NCBI GenBank assembly: GCA_002150815.3 | Contig: NDFF03000061.1 | Span: 292,976 to 356,975, forward strand | Source of the DNA: Grammothele lineata | Lineage: Eukaryota; Basidiomycota; Agaricomycetes; Polyporales; Polyporaceae | Direction of reading: 5' to 3' | DNA: 64,000 nt | Shown: piece by piece, positions 46,105-56,925 of the stretch | Layout of the letters: each line of letters begins with the position of its first letter | Numbering within the stretch: the stretch's first letter is position 1 | Notes under the pieces: generated by a model | The model's database searches: none | Told to the model about the DNA's origin: nothing | Seen by the model: only the letters and a program-made list of their open reading frames with translations | Made by a program: the position numbers and the translations under genes

Positions 46105-48107
46105 ATGGCGCAAGAGCAAGGCCTGTGGCCACGGCCACTACCTCGAGTCTTGCTACTCACCCTTGTCCCGACCGCGTCCTGGTTCCTCCTTCGCCCACTA
46201 CTAGAGCCCTCACCACCTCTACCCGCACTCCATGCGTCCGTCGGGTTCTCGATATTCGCCTTCCTCGGTGCCCTCTACCTCGTCCCCGCGCTCGGTCCAA
46301 CCTTCATACAGGCGAACCTGAAGGGGAGAGATCTGTTGAAGACATATGACTATCCTATGTGAGTGTCCGTGAGTTGATGCGCATATAGTCACTGACTATC
46401 TGGTATGCAGTCCAGAAAGCCTCGGTCTCGTATGTGCATCCATTTACATAGTTTCACTCATCCTCTTCACGCCGTACGCCTTCTCCGAGTCAATCACGAC
46501 GCATAATGAGACCGCAAAACATACTCGAGAGGGTCTATTGGTAGACGAGTTTCCTCACCATCAGGTGCGTCGCCTTTCGAGTCCAGCGAGGATACTCACT
46601 CACCATCCGCAAGCTAGCGATCTATCTCTCGTCCCTGCTCTCCCTCCTGATGGCGACCATGCTTGGATTCCTCGACGACGTCTTCGACATCCGGTGGCGG
46701 CACAAACTTCCCATCCCCATCATTGCGTCGATACCCCTACTCATCGTGTACTACTCGGAACGTGGAGCGACCGATATCGTTGTGCCATTACCTCTCCGAT
46801 GGATCTTTGGCACGCTGCTTCATCTCGGTGAGTTTTTTTCTATGTGTGGAAGGCGGAGGAAATGGCTGTAGTCCTTAGTTTGTGTTGCATGGCCGTCGGT
46901 CTTGCCACATTGCTGAAGGGCTGCGATATGCGCGCGCTTTGTGCGCTTGAGAAGACCTGATGCTCATGCCGACTTACAGGTCCGTTGTACTACCTCTACA
47001 TGTCGCTTCTGTCGACATTCTGCACGAATAGCATCAATATCCTTGCCGGTATCAACGGCTCCGAGGTGTCGCAGGCCGTGGTCATCGCATTATCAGTGAT
47101 CCTCAACGATCTTCTCTTCCTTCCATGGCCAGTCGGTTTCCGCATACCACTTCCGCTACACGTTACGGAAGGCGTCAAAGTCGGCGGTATATGGAGCGCT
47201 GGAATGGCTTACGGGAGTAGAATCTTGGTCGAGCGCCACCTTTTGAGCCTATACTTCATGTTGCCGTTACTCGGCGTCTGCCTTGGGTTCTTGTACCACA
47301 ATTGGTGCGTGCATTCCTAGTTACGCTTGATCGAAGCGTTAACAGCGTTCGATAGGTACCCTGCACGAGCTTTCCCGGGCGATACGCTCTGCTATGTGAC
47401 GGGCATGGCGTTCGCTGTTGTGGGAATACAGGCACATTATTCCAAGACTTTGCTGCTGTTTTTTCTACCCCAGATCTTCAACTTCGTCCTGTCTTGTCCG
47501 CAGCTGTTCGGTCTCGTCCCCTGTCCGCGGCACCGCGTTCCGAGGTACGTGTTTATTACCCCGCGGGGCAAGCGGAGGGTCTAGAGCTCACGGCTTGGCA
47601 TTTCCGTCCGGGCGCATAACAGATTCGACCCGGAAACCCATCTGCTACACCCATCCCGCGCGGAGTTCAAGGATAAGCGGCCCTCCTCTGTTGCCACGCT
47701 TGCCCTCCGAGTGCTTTCCGGCCTCGGTCTCGTGGAGCTAACTTTCGACGAAAAGACGGGGGCTATCGCCACCACGACGAATATGACGATCCTGAATGTA
47801 TTTCTCCTCCGGCTAGGGCCGATGCGAGAGGACAGCCTCACACGGGTGCTAATTTCAACGCAGGCAAGTGGCGTTCCCTGCCTTTTCCGATCCCTTGAGA
47901 CGATTCCGTCCCCGAGCCGTATAGACGCCCATAGAGGAGCGTCAGTCCCGTGCTTCGACGTGCGCGTGTTTAACGGACGCGCTCCGATGTATCCGGTGCC
48001 GTGAAAGTGCAGACGCTGACGAACTTCTTCAGGTTTTGGGCAGCTTGTTAGCTTTCTTCGTCAGATACGGCCTGGCAGGTCTCGTGTACGACGGTAACAG
48101 GCGGTAG
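46105..48107 (+). CDS. ALG7: UDP-GlcNAc:dolichyl-phosphate GlcNAc-1-phosphotransferase
   Basis: Seven exons (46105-46358, 46411-46564, 46614-46827, 46980-47304, 47356-47544, 47623-47863, 48033-48107) encode 483 residues. This ER membrane enzyme transfers GlcNAc-1-phosphate to dolichyl phosphate, the first step of N-glycan precursor synthesis, and is the tunicamycin target. About ten hydrophobic segments are visible. Family motifs: PESLGLVCA, the Asp-rich metal site [30 protein letters not shown] in the active-site loop, and [16 protein letters not shown]. The last intron (47864-48032) begins GCAAGT, a GC-AG intron. It is supported because it yields the expected conserved hydrophobic end ([15 protein letters not shown]) and an in-frame stop. 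A 22-base candidate intron at 46430 was rejected because read-through gives a membrane helix. Confidence 0.95.
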
Positions 48108-48722
48108 GGGCAATGGATGGATCATCAGACTGTGTCCGTTCCAAGTGGTTCACATGACCATGTCGGAAATCATCCGCCCTCTCTGGGAACGCAGGTATGA
48201 TTTCATTGCTAGTTTGGCAGCTCGAATGCACCAAGACGTGGCTGCCGCCCAAATTCCGACCGCAAGCTGAGCAGGCCCGCCATGTCCCGCGTACCGCCGC
48301 ATGCGCGGGACGGATGGACGCCGTTAGAGCGTATAGCCGGCTCAGCACAAACCTGCCCGCAAGCCCGTCACGATTCCTCGAACTAGAGTCGCCTTTGTTC
48401 GGGTGCGCTCGGCCGAGCGTGTGGCGAAAGGGACTCGAGGAGGAGCGACGGTCTGCCGCGTTCCCCAGTGCGGGGCCCCACCTCGCTCTAGGCGCCGGCC
48501 CCGCCTGCCCGAATCACATGCCGGCGTCTCCGTGAAGGAGGATTCATGCGATCGGTGCCCGCCTCGAGCTCCCTCAAATGTCTTAAACGTCTATGGACGA
48601 CTGTCCCCGCCCCCGCTGACCCCTCTCCCCGCGTCCTCTACCAGACGCCCCCCGCCTCCTTACCCTTCTCCCGCCAGAACTTCTGCCGCGCATATCTCAC
48701 GCCCACCAACTAACCACATACC
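48108..48722. other. Isocitrate lyase upstream region
   Basis: A 615-base gap between ALG7 and the isocitrate lyase gene. The proximal 130 bases before 48723 are strongly pyrimidine-rich. A perfect 14-base palindrome lies at 48406-48419 (annotated separately). No gene is apparent in either strand. Confidence 0.5.
48406..48419. promoter_or_regulatory. 14-base perfect palindrome upstream of isocitrate lyase
   Basis: The sequence cgctcggccgagcg is its own reverse complement and is centred about 310 bases before the isocitrate lyase start codon. It contains CGG and CCG triplets, the half-sites read by fungal Zn2Cys6 activators, which include the regulators of acetate and gluconeogenic genes. Binding is inferred only from the pattern and position. 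Confidence 0.25.
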
Positions 48723-50523
48723 ATGGCAAGCGAGCGCAGAGCATTCGAGGCTGAGGTCGCCGAGGTCGAGAAGTTCTTCAACGTGCGTCTGAAACCTCTT
48801 TGGTGTGTCGCGTCGCTGACTCCCGTTCCTCTCGTTCGTCGTGGCGCGTAGGACTCTCGCTTCTGGAAGACCAAGCGGCCATACACCGCTGCAGACGTTG
48901 TGTCCAAGCGCGGCACCATCCGCATCTCCTATCCCTCCGACGTCCAGGGCAGAAAGCTCTGGAGCATCCTCTCTGCGCGCTTCAAGAATGGCACGCCATC
49001 ACACACTTACGGCGCGTACGTGTTGTACACCTTTGTGGCGCCCACTCGTGACAGCTGAGACGCCTCCGGGGCAGCCTTGACCCCGTGCAGATCACCCAGA
49101 TGGCCAAGTACCTCGAGACCGTCTACGTCTCTGGCTGGCAATCGTCAAGCACGGCTTCGTCGACACACGAACCCGGCCCGGACTTGGCGGACTACCCCTC
49201 GAACACGGTCCCGACGGTCGTCGAACACTTCTTCATGGCGCAGCTCTTCCACGACCGCAAGCAGCGCGAGTTGCGTTCGCGCATGTCCGAAACAGAGCTC
49301 GCGCAGACACCCCCAATCGACTACCTCCGCCCCATCATCGCCGACGCAGACACCGGCCACGGCGGTCTCACCGCAACGATGAAACTTGCTAAGATGTTCG
49401 TGGAGAAGGGCGCGGCGGGCATTCACATCGAGGATCAGGCACCGGGTACGAAGAAGTGCGGCCACATGGCTGGCAAGGTACTCGTCCCCATCCAGGAGCA
49501 CATCAACCGCCTCGTCGCCATTCGCCTGCAGTTCGATATCATGGGCGTCCAGAACCTCGTCATTGCCCGCACAGACTCGGAAGCTGCGACCCTCATCACC
49601 ACGAACGTCGACGAGCGCGACCACCCCTTCATCCTCGGTTCGACGAACCCCAGCCTCCGTCCTCTCGTCGTTGTCCTCAACGAGGCAGAGCGCGGAGGCA
49701 AGACCGGTGCTGCGCTCGAGGCCGTCGAGGAGGAGTGGATGGCTCAGGCAAACATCCAGCTCTTCGGGACCACCCTCGCGGACGCGCTCAAGAAGCAAGG
49801 CGCCTCTCCTTCCGTCCTCGGCAAGTTCACCGCCCGTATCGCGCACGTCTCCTACCCAGACGCGGTCTCGATCGCGCAACGCGAGTTCGGACTGAAGAAC
49901 GCGCCGTTCTGGGACTGGGACGCACCCCGCACGCGCGAGGGCTTCTACCGCTACCAGGGTGGCACGCAGTGCGCGGTGAACCGCGCGATCGCGTTCTCGC
50001 CGCACGCGGACCTGCTCTGGATGGAGACGAAGAAGCCGATCCTCGCCCAGGCGCGCGAGTTCGCCGAGGGCGTGCACGCGGTCTATCCCCAGCAGTGGCT
50101 CGCGTACAACCTCTCGCCGTCGTTCAACTGGGAGGCGGCGGGGCTCAACGCGGACGACATGCGCTCGTACGTGTGGGAGCTGGGCAAGCTTGGTTTCGTT
50201 TGGCAGTTCATCACGGTGGGTCTCCTCACTCAGCTACGGCAACGATTACGTCTGACCATTTTTTCATACAGCTCGGCGGTCTCCACTCGAACGCGTACAT
50301 CAGCGACCTCTTCGCGAGCGCGTACGCGACGGAGGGCATGAAGGCCTACGTCGAGCTCGTCCAGCGGCGCGAGCGCGAGATCGGCTGCGACGTGCTCACT
50401 CACCAAAAGTGGAGCGGCGCGGACTACATGGACAACTTGATGAAGACAGTCACTGGCGGCGTGTCGTCGACGGCCGCGATGGGCAAGGGCGTCACTGAGG
50501 ATCAGTTCAAGTCGAAGTTGTGA
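48723..50523 (+). CDS. ICL1: Isocitrate lyase, glyoxysomal
   Basis: Four exons (48723-48782, 48852-49015, 49075-50215, 50272-50523) encode 538 residues, the normal fungal length. The enzyme splits isocitrate to succinate and glyoxylate in the glyoxylate cycle. Conserved stretches: [49 protein letters not shown], the catalytic signature [11 protein letters not shown] with the active-site Cys, [12 protein letters not shown], and FNWEAAGL. The last three residues are SKL, a canonical type 1 peroxisomal targeting signal (QFKSKL before the stop), so glyoxysomal location is well supported. In fungi this gene is usually induced by acetate, fatty acids or oxalate metabolism; a matching upstream palindrome is noted separately. 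The gene is compact, with three introns of 59, 56 and 69 bases. Confidence 0.98.
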
Positions 50524-50871
50524 GCGCGGCGTACCTTAGTCGCCCTATGCACCTGGTTGCTACCCCTGCGTTTGCTATGCTCTACCCCCAGTTTGTCGCA
50601 TACATGACAATGTATTGTAGTGTCACTTTATAACGTCAAATAACACTTGGTTTGCTCCTGAAGGTACGCAGTCCGTTTATTTGTATGACCTCTCGGATTG
50701 AGCAATGGAAGGTGTTCCTTTAGAAGGACGCGTGGGGCTTATCCCGCACAAAGTGATTACACTGCTATGATCACACGGACATCAAATTGCCTTTCGCTCT
50801 ACATCTCCTGCTACGTATTCATACAAGAACGCCATCGTGGCTTTGGACGCTAAGTCTGACCCGTTCCTGCT
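50524..50871. other. Convergent 3' spacer
   Basis: A 348-base gap where isocitrate lyase (+) and an unknown gene (-) converge. It is AT-rich compared with the coding flanks and looks like two 3' untranslated regions. It marks the boundary between the conserved housekeeping part of the window and the lineage-specific part to the right. Confidence 0.45.
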
Positions 50872-52809
50872 CTACTCTGCTCGGCTATCCATGCCATTAT
50901 CCTCGCCGGCCTCCTCTTCATCGGAGCTCTCTTCATCGGAGCTCTCTACTATGTTCCGCTGCCTGCTCCCACGCCAAGTGCTTCCACCGCGAGTCCTGGT
51001 AGGCTTTGGCACTGTGGGGCTTGGCTCGTCTTCGTCAGATAAATCCCAGTCATCCTCACCCAACGAACTGCCAGGCGGACTTGTGGCACGTCTGGATACT
51101 ATCTCCGGACTAGGCGCCCTAGGGCTCCGACGTTCAAGGAACTGCTTAGGACCTTGAAGATCGAGCTTCTCGATTTTGGACATGAACGAGTCCACCTCCT
51201 TCTCAAAGCTCTCCTCCGCGTCCTCGTTGTCTTTGAGACTGTGGTAGAAACTGATGATGAATTCCATTTCACGACTGTTGAAAATTAATCCCGGATCTTC
51301 GAAGAATTTGGGACCAAGGAGCTGTATCATGCGGGGTCTGACCGTCCCGTACAGCCATTCGAATGTTTCCCATTCGTACAAGTCACGAACGACGATCCGA
51401 TCTTGTTTTAACTTGTCGTAATATTCGTCTGCCATTTCTTTGTATTCTTTGGATTCGTTCAGAGTTCTTGGGAATTGTACTATCCATATATTTTTCTCCG
51501 TCCTGTCGCGTGTCTTGGCAGCGGGCAGGTCTTGAAGTCCATACTCGACGCAGGTAATCCATCTACCTGCATTTGCGAGGGAGAGAATGCTATTCATTTC
51601 CGGATGCGCTGCTAGGGTGTGTTGCGCTTGTTGATAGCATTGGTTGCTGAGGAGGTTATTTAGAAATTCCTCCGCTGCAAGTCTTGAACCATCAAGAACC
51701 GCTGGTTTCACTTCCCAGAGCAAGCCAACGCGATTCTCCATGACGTCGCCTTCCGAAGTCACATTCTCCATATGGGAAGATATGTCAGACAGTGTATGAC
51801 ATTCGGGATACTTCACGAGGAAGCATATGATTGTATCATCTGGAATACGTCTGGTCACTGCCTCTTGAACTTGCTCGATGTATTCTGCAGTAACTTCCGC
51901 ATGAACGAGCTCGTCAGTTCCGGCTCGAAAATACGCCATCGTCTGATCCCCTTCTCCAGAGCTTTGACCCTGAGACATCTCCCATGCTGATGGCACCGAT
52001 GCAGTTCTCGGGCGGCCCACCTCGTTGCGCCGTGCTGGGCCTCTGATTGGGGATGACGATGAACCATATCCCCCTAGGTCTATGGACTCATCGTCACTCG
52101 CTAGCAGGTCATCGTTCTCATCGATCTTCTGTTTAACTCTGGATTGCTCTGGTGAATTTTCATGCCCCCGTTTCACGCCTGAAGTTGGTCCTTTGCCGGT
52201 GTCCGGACCCTTCAATTCCAATGGTTGCGCTATGATTGGAGAAACTCTGAGATCCCCGGTATCGGCTTGGCTTGGTGGTCTGAATAGTGCAGTGTTATGG
52301 AGAGCCTCTTGAATGGCATCCAAGGGAGCGATTATAGAGTACTGAGGAGAGACGATGGTGAGCGCCATCAACATTCCATGGCTGGCATTTGGTTCCGCCG
52401 GCGGAAAACGGAATGCATAGCACATAAATATCTCCTGTGCAATGAGTTCTATGGGTCCATACAGAGGCGACTCTTTGTTCCCTGGTTCGTTGCGTTCAAG
52501 CCAATAGGAGAAAGTTGAGACAAAAATCTCATGATGGGTTCTCTGCGCGAGACGGTTTCGCTGAACAGCTAGTTTCACACGAGCTTTCAACTCCCTGAGA
52601 GATTTTTCGGCAGAGTTGGAGTCATCTGAGTCGGCCACATTGAGATTGCGCCTAGTAGCGTATAAGCATCTCTCGCTGGGCTCAGGGGTATGACGAAGCG
52701 AGTCCGCCGGATTGATGCTGCTGTCTTGACTCATCATGCTGAATGGAGGAGGCGACTGTGATGGTGACGATATTCCCAAAAGATAGCTCAATGGCAATCC
52801 AGATGTCAA
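50872..52809 (-). CDS. Uncharacterised protein with PD-(D/E)XK-like segment
   Basis: A single uninterrupted frame of 645 codons on the minus strand. Lack of introns is unusual among the neighbours. I do not recognise the family. The N-terminal 60 residues are Ser/Pro-rich, and a second in-frame start at Met25 (MMSQDSS) may be the real one. Residues about 70-180 look folded (SPLYGPIELIAQEIFMCYAF, LTIVSPQYSIIAPLDAI). A middle disordered acidic part follows. Residues about 350-410 read GDVMENRVGLLWEVKPAV then CYQQAQHTLAAHP, which fits a PD-(D/E)XK nuclease pattern with Asp355, Glu366, Lys368 and a downstream Gln. Residues 440-560 are helical and charged, and the tail is a Ser/Glu/Asp run. Nuclease activity is inferred from pattern only. 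Confidence 0.7.
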   Translation of the reverse strand: MTSGLPLSYLLGISSPSQSPPPFSMMSQDSSINPADSLRHTPEPSERCLYATRRNLNVADSDDSNSAEKSLRELKARVKLAVQRNRLAQRTHHEIFVSTFSYWLERNEPGNKESPLYGPIELIAQEIFMCYAFRFPPAEPNASHGMLMALTIVSPQYSIIAPLDAIQEALHNTALFRPPSQADTGDLRVSPIIAQPLELKGPDTGKGPTSGVKRGHENSPEQSRVKQKIDENDDLLASDDESIDLGGYGSSSSPIRGPARRNEVGRPRTASVPSAWEMSQGQSSGEGDQTMAYFRAGTDELVHAEVTAEYIEQVQEAVTRRIPDDTIICFLVKYPECHTLSDISSHMENVTSEGDVMENRVGLLWEVKPAVLDGSRLAAEEFLNNLLSNQCYQQAQHTLAAHPEMNSILSLANAGRWITCVEYGLQDLPAAKTRDRTEKNIWIVQFPRTLNESKEYKEMADEYYDKLKQDRIVVRDLYEWETFEWLYGTVRPRMIQLLGPKFFEDPGLIFNSREMEFIISFYHSLKDNEDAEESFEKEVDSFMSKIEKLDLQGPKQFLERRSPRAPSPEIVSRRATSPPGSSLGEDDWDLSDEDEPSPTVPKPTRTRGGSTWRGSRQRNIVESSDEESSDEEEAGEDNGMDSRAE

Positions 52810-54043
52810 TCAAGCGAGAAAAGCTTGTAATGGGATTCTGCATAAGTTGACAGTGTAAGTATTGAGAATATACGCGAATAACGTACATACCGTTGTGAAG
52901 CTTGAGCGTATGGGCGGCTTCGGGTATTACTATTGTTGAAGAACAGCTGAAGGGTAGTACTAGTGGCTGCGAGAGTGGGACGATACTTCATGGGCTTGGT
53001 AGACCATGGGGCCCAAGGTGGTTGAATAAATACCTAGAGCCCTCAGCCCAGCAATCATGCCATGCCGTTCTTTGGTTGTTTCCGAACTGATCCAAACGTG
53101 ATAATCACGATCAAGGAATCATGATGTTGTGGTGTGCAGTGGGAGCTCCATAATAGCACCAGCAATCACGTATTGTTTTGGCGAAGTTTGTTGTTGAGCG
53201 GAATGTTCAACTTGAAGTTAGGAAGTCTTAGCAACGGCAGATCCGGAACATGATACATGAATGTTGTCGGTTTCACTTTCTAATGATTGGACATGCATCG
53301 GAGATGGCACTGCTCCACATTCTGTACAGCTTACTAGGGCCAATTTGGTTGGCGCGGGAGCCCTATGACGCTCTGACTTAGCCGGCGGTTTACGCGACAA
53401 AGTACTAGTGCTTACATCTTCACTCAGGTCGAACAGGCCGTAGGAAATGATGTATACCACCCATAGCGTTTGCCAACTCAGCATCACTCATCATTTATCT
53501 CCTCGCACGTAGAAGTTTACCAGCCAGTGGGCCCTCCTCGTCGAGGAGAGCTGGAGCGGCTCGAGGGGCCAGTGCGTGTGCGCCCCGGGTGGCTGCACTC
53601 CAACGGATTCCGAAACTGTGTGCATCAGCAGGAGGTGGAATCAGTTTCGGGGTCGGTCTAGAAGTTCTGATAGCATGTGAAGTTGGACACTCGGACACGT
53701 ACACGCCAGCCAACAACAACCATCACGAACTAGCGTGTGCATACGAGCATACACCGTGACTGAGCTGCGCTCAGTGATCGCGTTGAGTCATCATTAGTAA
53801 TGCGGTCAACTCATGGCGCTATTTAAGTACCGGGCACAGCGTGTCGGGCAAACCGTACAGAATACCCCCGAGCATCATGTATACTGTTCGTCACTGCATA
53901 GCAACGTACCTCCCAATCCTGATTACCAACGAATTGAACCCCTTTTGTCTGACACAATTGAACCACAGAAAATCCTTCTCTCAACACTCCGAGTCGCCCC
54001 AAGCAGTAGGATTAGCACGACTTTACCCTGTCCCATCTCACAA
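52810..54043. other. Intergenic region in accessory zone
   Basis: About 1.2 kb between two unknown genes. The sequence is AT-richer than the left part of the window. A minus-strand frame at 53218-53487 (89 codons) starts with a hydrophobic stretch (WQTLWVVYIISYGLF) and has four Cys, so a small secreted protein is conceivable, but nothing else supports it. Near 53760-53830 a possible promoter precedes the gene at 54044. Confidence 0.35.
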
Positions 54044-54747
54044 ATGGATAACGAACCCCAAGAAAATTCTCTCCCGGTTTTCATATCAGTCGATAAGCCG
54101 CTGACGCCAATGTCCCATCCTGAAGAGTCATTGCCTCCTGTAAGCAACCTTGGTCACTGAACCCGACTTGATGTTCGGTCAATTAGTTTCACCCAGCTAA
54201 TCATACTGTGTTCCTGGGTCTGTAACAGATCGAAGAGATTCTGACAAAGTGCCCGCATGGGCTCGATGATCTTGGGAAACCTGCCGAATATCCTCCGTAC
54301 CCTGTTCATGAAGGCACCGAAGATTCTTCTAATCTCTACGCACTAGGATGGCTCATCAACGCCTATGTCGTGAATCGACTGGGACAGCTCGTTGACCGGG
54401 TCTATTTATCTCCCGAGAAGGACCATGATAGCAAAGCGGAAAAAAGAGTGCCTATCTTGAGTCGTGCCTCAGTCGCCCTCACGATGTTGGGTGATTTTGA
54501 GGGGCTGTACACCGTCGTTGTCAAAGAAGGCGGTTCAAACGAAGCGGCCAATTCAAGCGCGAGCAGACCAAAAATGCTAGCCATCAATTTCACTCCTTCC
54601 ATACGGATGCGCGAGGAGCGGCTTATGCAGGCCCAATTTGATTGGTTGGAGTCAATTATGGGCAAAGCAAGCTGGCATCTTACTCCTCACAGTGAGAAGG
54701 AGCCGCCATTCCAATGGGTATCTCGTAACACTACCGGGAGACGTTGA
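54044..54747 (+). CDS. Small uncharacterised protein
   Basis: Two exons (54044-54139, 54229-54747) encode 204 residues with phase-0 splicing. I do not recognise it. The first 32 residues are Pro/Ser-rich. The second exon reads as a folded soluble domain: CPHGLDDLGKPAEYPPYP, LYALGWLINAYVVNRLGQL, then a charged segment, LTMLGDFEGLYTVVVKEGG, a short Ser/Asn loop, and a helical end around MREERLMQAQFDWLESIMG. No membrane segment, signal peptide or metal motif is seen. The start at 54044 was chosen because it directly precedes the clean exon; a longer in-frame start at 53813 is possible in a different frame only. It lies just left of the duplicated unit A. Confidence 0.5.
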
Positions 54748-54969
54748 GCCGTACGTAGTCAACACTTTCATTTGATCATCGTCGACGAGTTGAGCTGATA
54801 ATTCATGGTATTTCATAGACGGCTTCTACGTAGCAAGGCATTGGTCGGTACTGCACTGAGACCCGTAGTCTTGTAGTAACTTCATGTACGATCGCGCATG
54901 ACGTGTCACATTTCGAAGATCGTATCCGTGGATCCCTATAGAACATGGCGACGGTTCATTCGCTTTCGG

Positions 54970-56925
54970 TGAAGAAACTTAAGAAGACACCCCCAAAAGC
55001 GCTGGCGGCTTTCGGTTCACGCATGTCTTACTTAAGGGGCTTCCACGATGAGATAATATAAACTCAACATCCGAGTATGGTGGGCTGCAAAGACGTCAGA
55101 CGCGTTCCCCACTTGGCGACAAAGGACTTACTAACTGAGAAGGCCACGTATGTGGTCTAGGGGGTCTCTAGGTGCGGCGTCTACGGGCGTGGGGGCGGAC
55201 GTGATAGTGCATACCATGACGAAGCATCGTTCTGCTTAACGGCGACGTAATGGTAGTCACCACCTCTCGTTCGCAGTCTGCGACCGCCTCCAAATTTGCC
55301 TCTGTTGATGGACCGCGTTAAACTCGCTTTCCGTTGACTGCTGCTTCCTTCTCCTCTGTTGTCGGCTGCGCCACGGAGTTGAAGGGGGTGGCTCCGTTGG
55401 TACATGTTAGTGAACTTACTTTGCACCATGGATAGCGACTAACAGATACGTGCCTGTCCATTCCGACATTCCCTGAGTTTGCACAGAAAAGGATCTGGTA
55501 GCGCAGGCTGGGTTTCGCAGCGGGCAGCTCTCACAAGTCCCTGGCGCACGATGGACCGGCGATTGGCCGGCACCAGATCACGGGCACTTGTTTACCTTAG
55601 AGTTTGCACCTCCTTTACGGTGTGTGCATCAAAGAATGCAGAAAAAAGTACCCAAGCTGTGTGCGTACCTGTTCTCAAAGTCGTTTGCAAGGCCCTAGAG
55701 CGTCCATCATGTCAAATCGGACTGCCGTATGCTCCAAGTTCTCGTCGGAGCATTTCACGCTCGTAGAGAGGCTTGTGACCATTATGCCGAGGGGAAGATG
55801 AGAGGACTGAGGGAGCAGCTGTAGTACTTACGAATCAAGAGACCAAGAGGTGAATGTAGAGATGAGGAGGGGATGGGCAGGATAGAAAACGAACGGCAGT
55901 GTGTTCCTCGACGACTCGGACGCCTGTGGGCGTCTCTGTGCGGGCGTCGGCGTGCCCGGATCGGTCGACAGCTGCTTTCGCGGCGCGGACAAGGCGCTAC
56001 GTAAGACTCAGAGTACTAGTAGTGACACTAACAGCCTCCTCCGGGTGTTTTAGGCTAGTCCCCAGTGGCACTTCGGTCGAGCCATCGCAGACAGACTGCA
56101 GCATGCTCCCCTACAATCTACAGGGCACTAGACCTACCTTATTGTCATAATAGTCTATGCAGCTCAGGACGATTGCTTCCGGCGGCGGCGCTGGGACTTT
56201 GATCATTCATTTCGCAGGAAGCCTGAGCTGCTGCAGCCTGCTGCTGGCCCTATGGCACATACGCCGATTACATGCGGCTCGGGGCACCATCGAGTAAGTA
56301 TCGTCACCAACATTTTGCGACCTCATTGTGACGGGACGGCTCTATCTCCACGCAACCGCTCCTCTTGGTCACCGCTCGAGGAGCTCTTCAAGTTGACCCG
56401 GACGCGAATCACACGTGATCATGTTCGTGGCCCGGGCCCGCTGGGCTGGTTGAAGAAGAGCTCCATCCACATTCAAGCATCCGACTTCATCCCCAACCAG
56501 CCACTATGCCGGTCACTACCAGAAAGCGTGCTCGTGAAACGGAAGGCACTTTGTAAGCTCGTTCACGGTCTCATTCGTTCCCTTCTCTAACGACGAACCT
56601 CGCAGGCACGTCCCCTTGGTCGCGAAAACTACCACTGCCCCTCGAATGCGAGACACTAAATCTAGAAAGAGGAGGAAAGTGGATACGGAGAACGTCGGCC
56701 TTTCGTAAGCAACTTCTGCTCTAGTATGATAGACTGTATCGAGAAGGCCCTAACGCGGCTATTCCGACACTGGCAGCGATCCCAGCATCAAACGCCGTCC
56801 CCTCGGAGATCCGTTGAAAGAACTGCAAACAATACACGAAACGTTACGCAAATGTGCAGAAGCTATGGTGCGTTCCGAAGCCGAAATGCGTTTCTCCCAG
56901 TATCTGATCACATTTGCAGCGCAAG
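54970..56925 (+). repeat. Diverged direct duplication, copy A
   Basis: Sequence here is colinear with 58610-61112 (copy B) in the same orientation. Matching anchors: gggctgcaaagacgtcagac at 55082 against gggctgcgaagatgtcagac at 58722; gcatcgttctg near 55225 against 58883; ggtgtgtgcatca near 55619 against 59267; tacaatctacagggcactag near 56112 against tacaatctacaagttactag near 59940; acacgtgatca near 56413 against acacgtgatcg near 60653. The offset grows from about 3640 to 4240 bases, so insertions accumulated. Several differences are C/T or G/A changes. The unit includes about 1.5 kb without an intact gene, then the 5' part of the gene at 56506. Confidence 0.8.

Noticed and set aside
46430..46451. 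22-base GTATGT...TAG intron in ALG7
   Set aside because: Too short for splicing, and reading through gives a good membrane helix ([17 protein letters not shown]) in frame.
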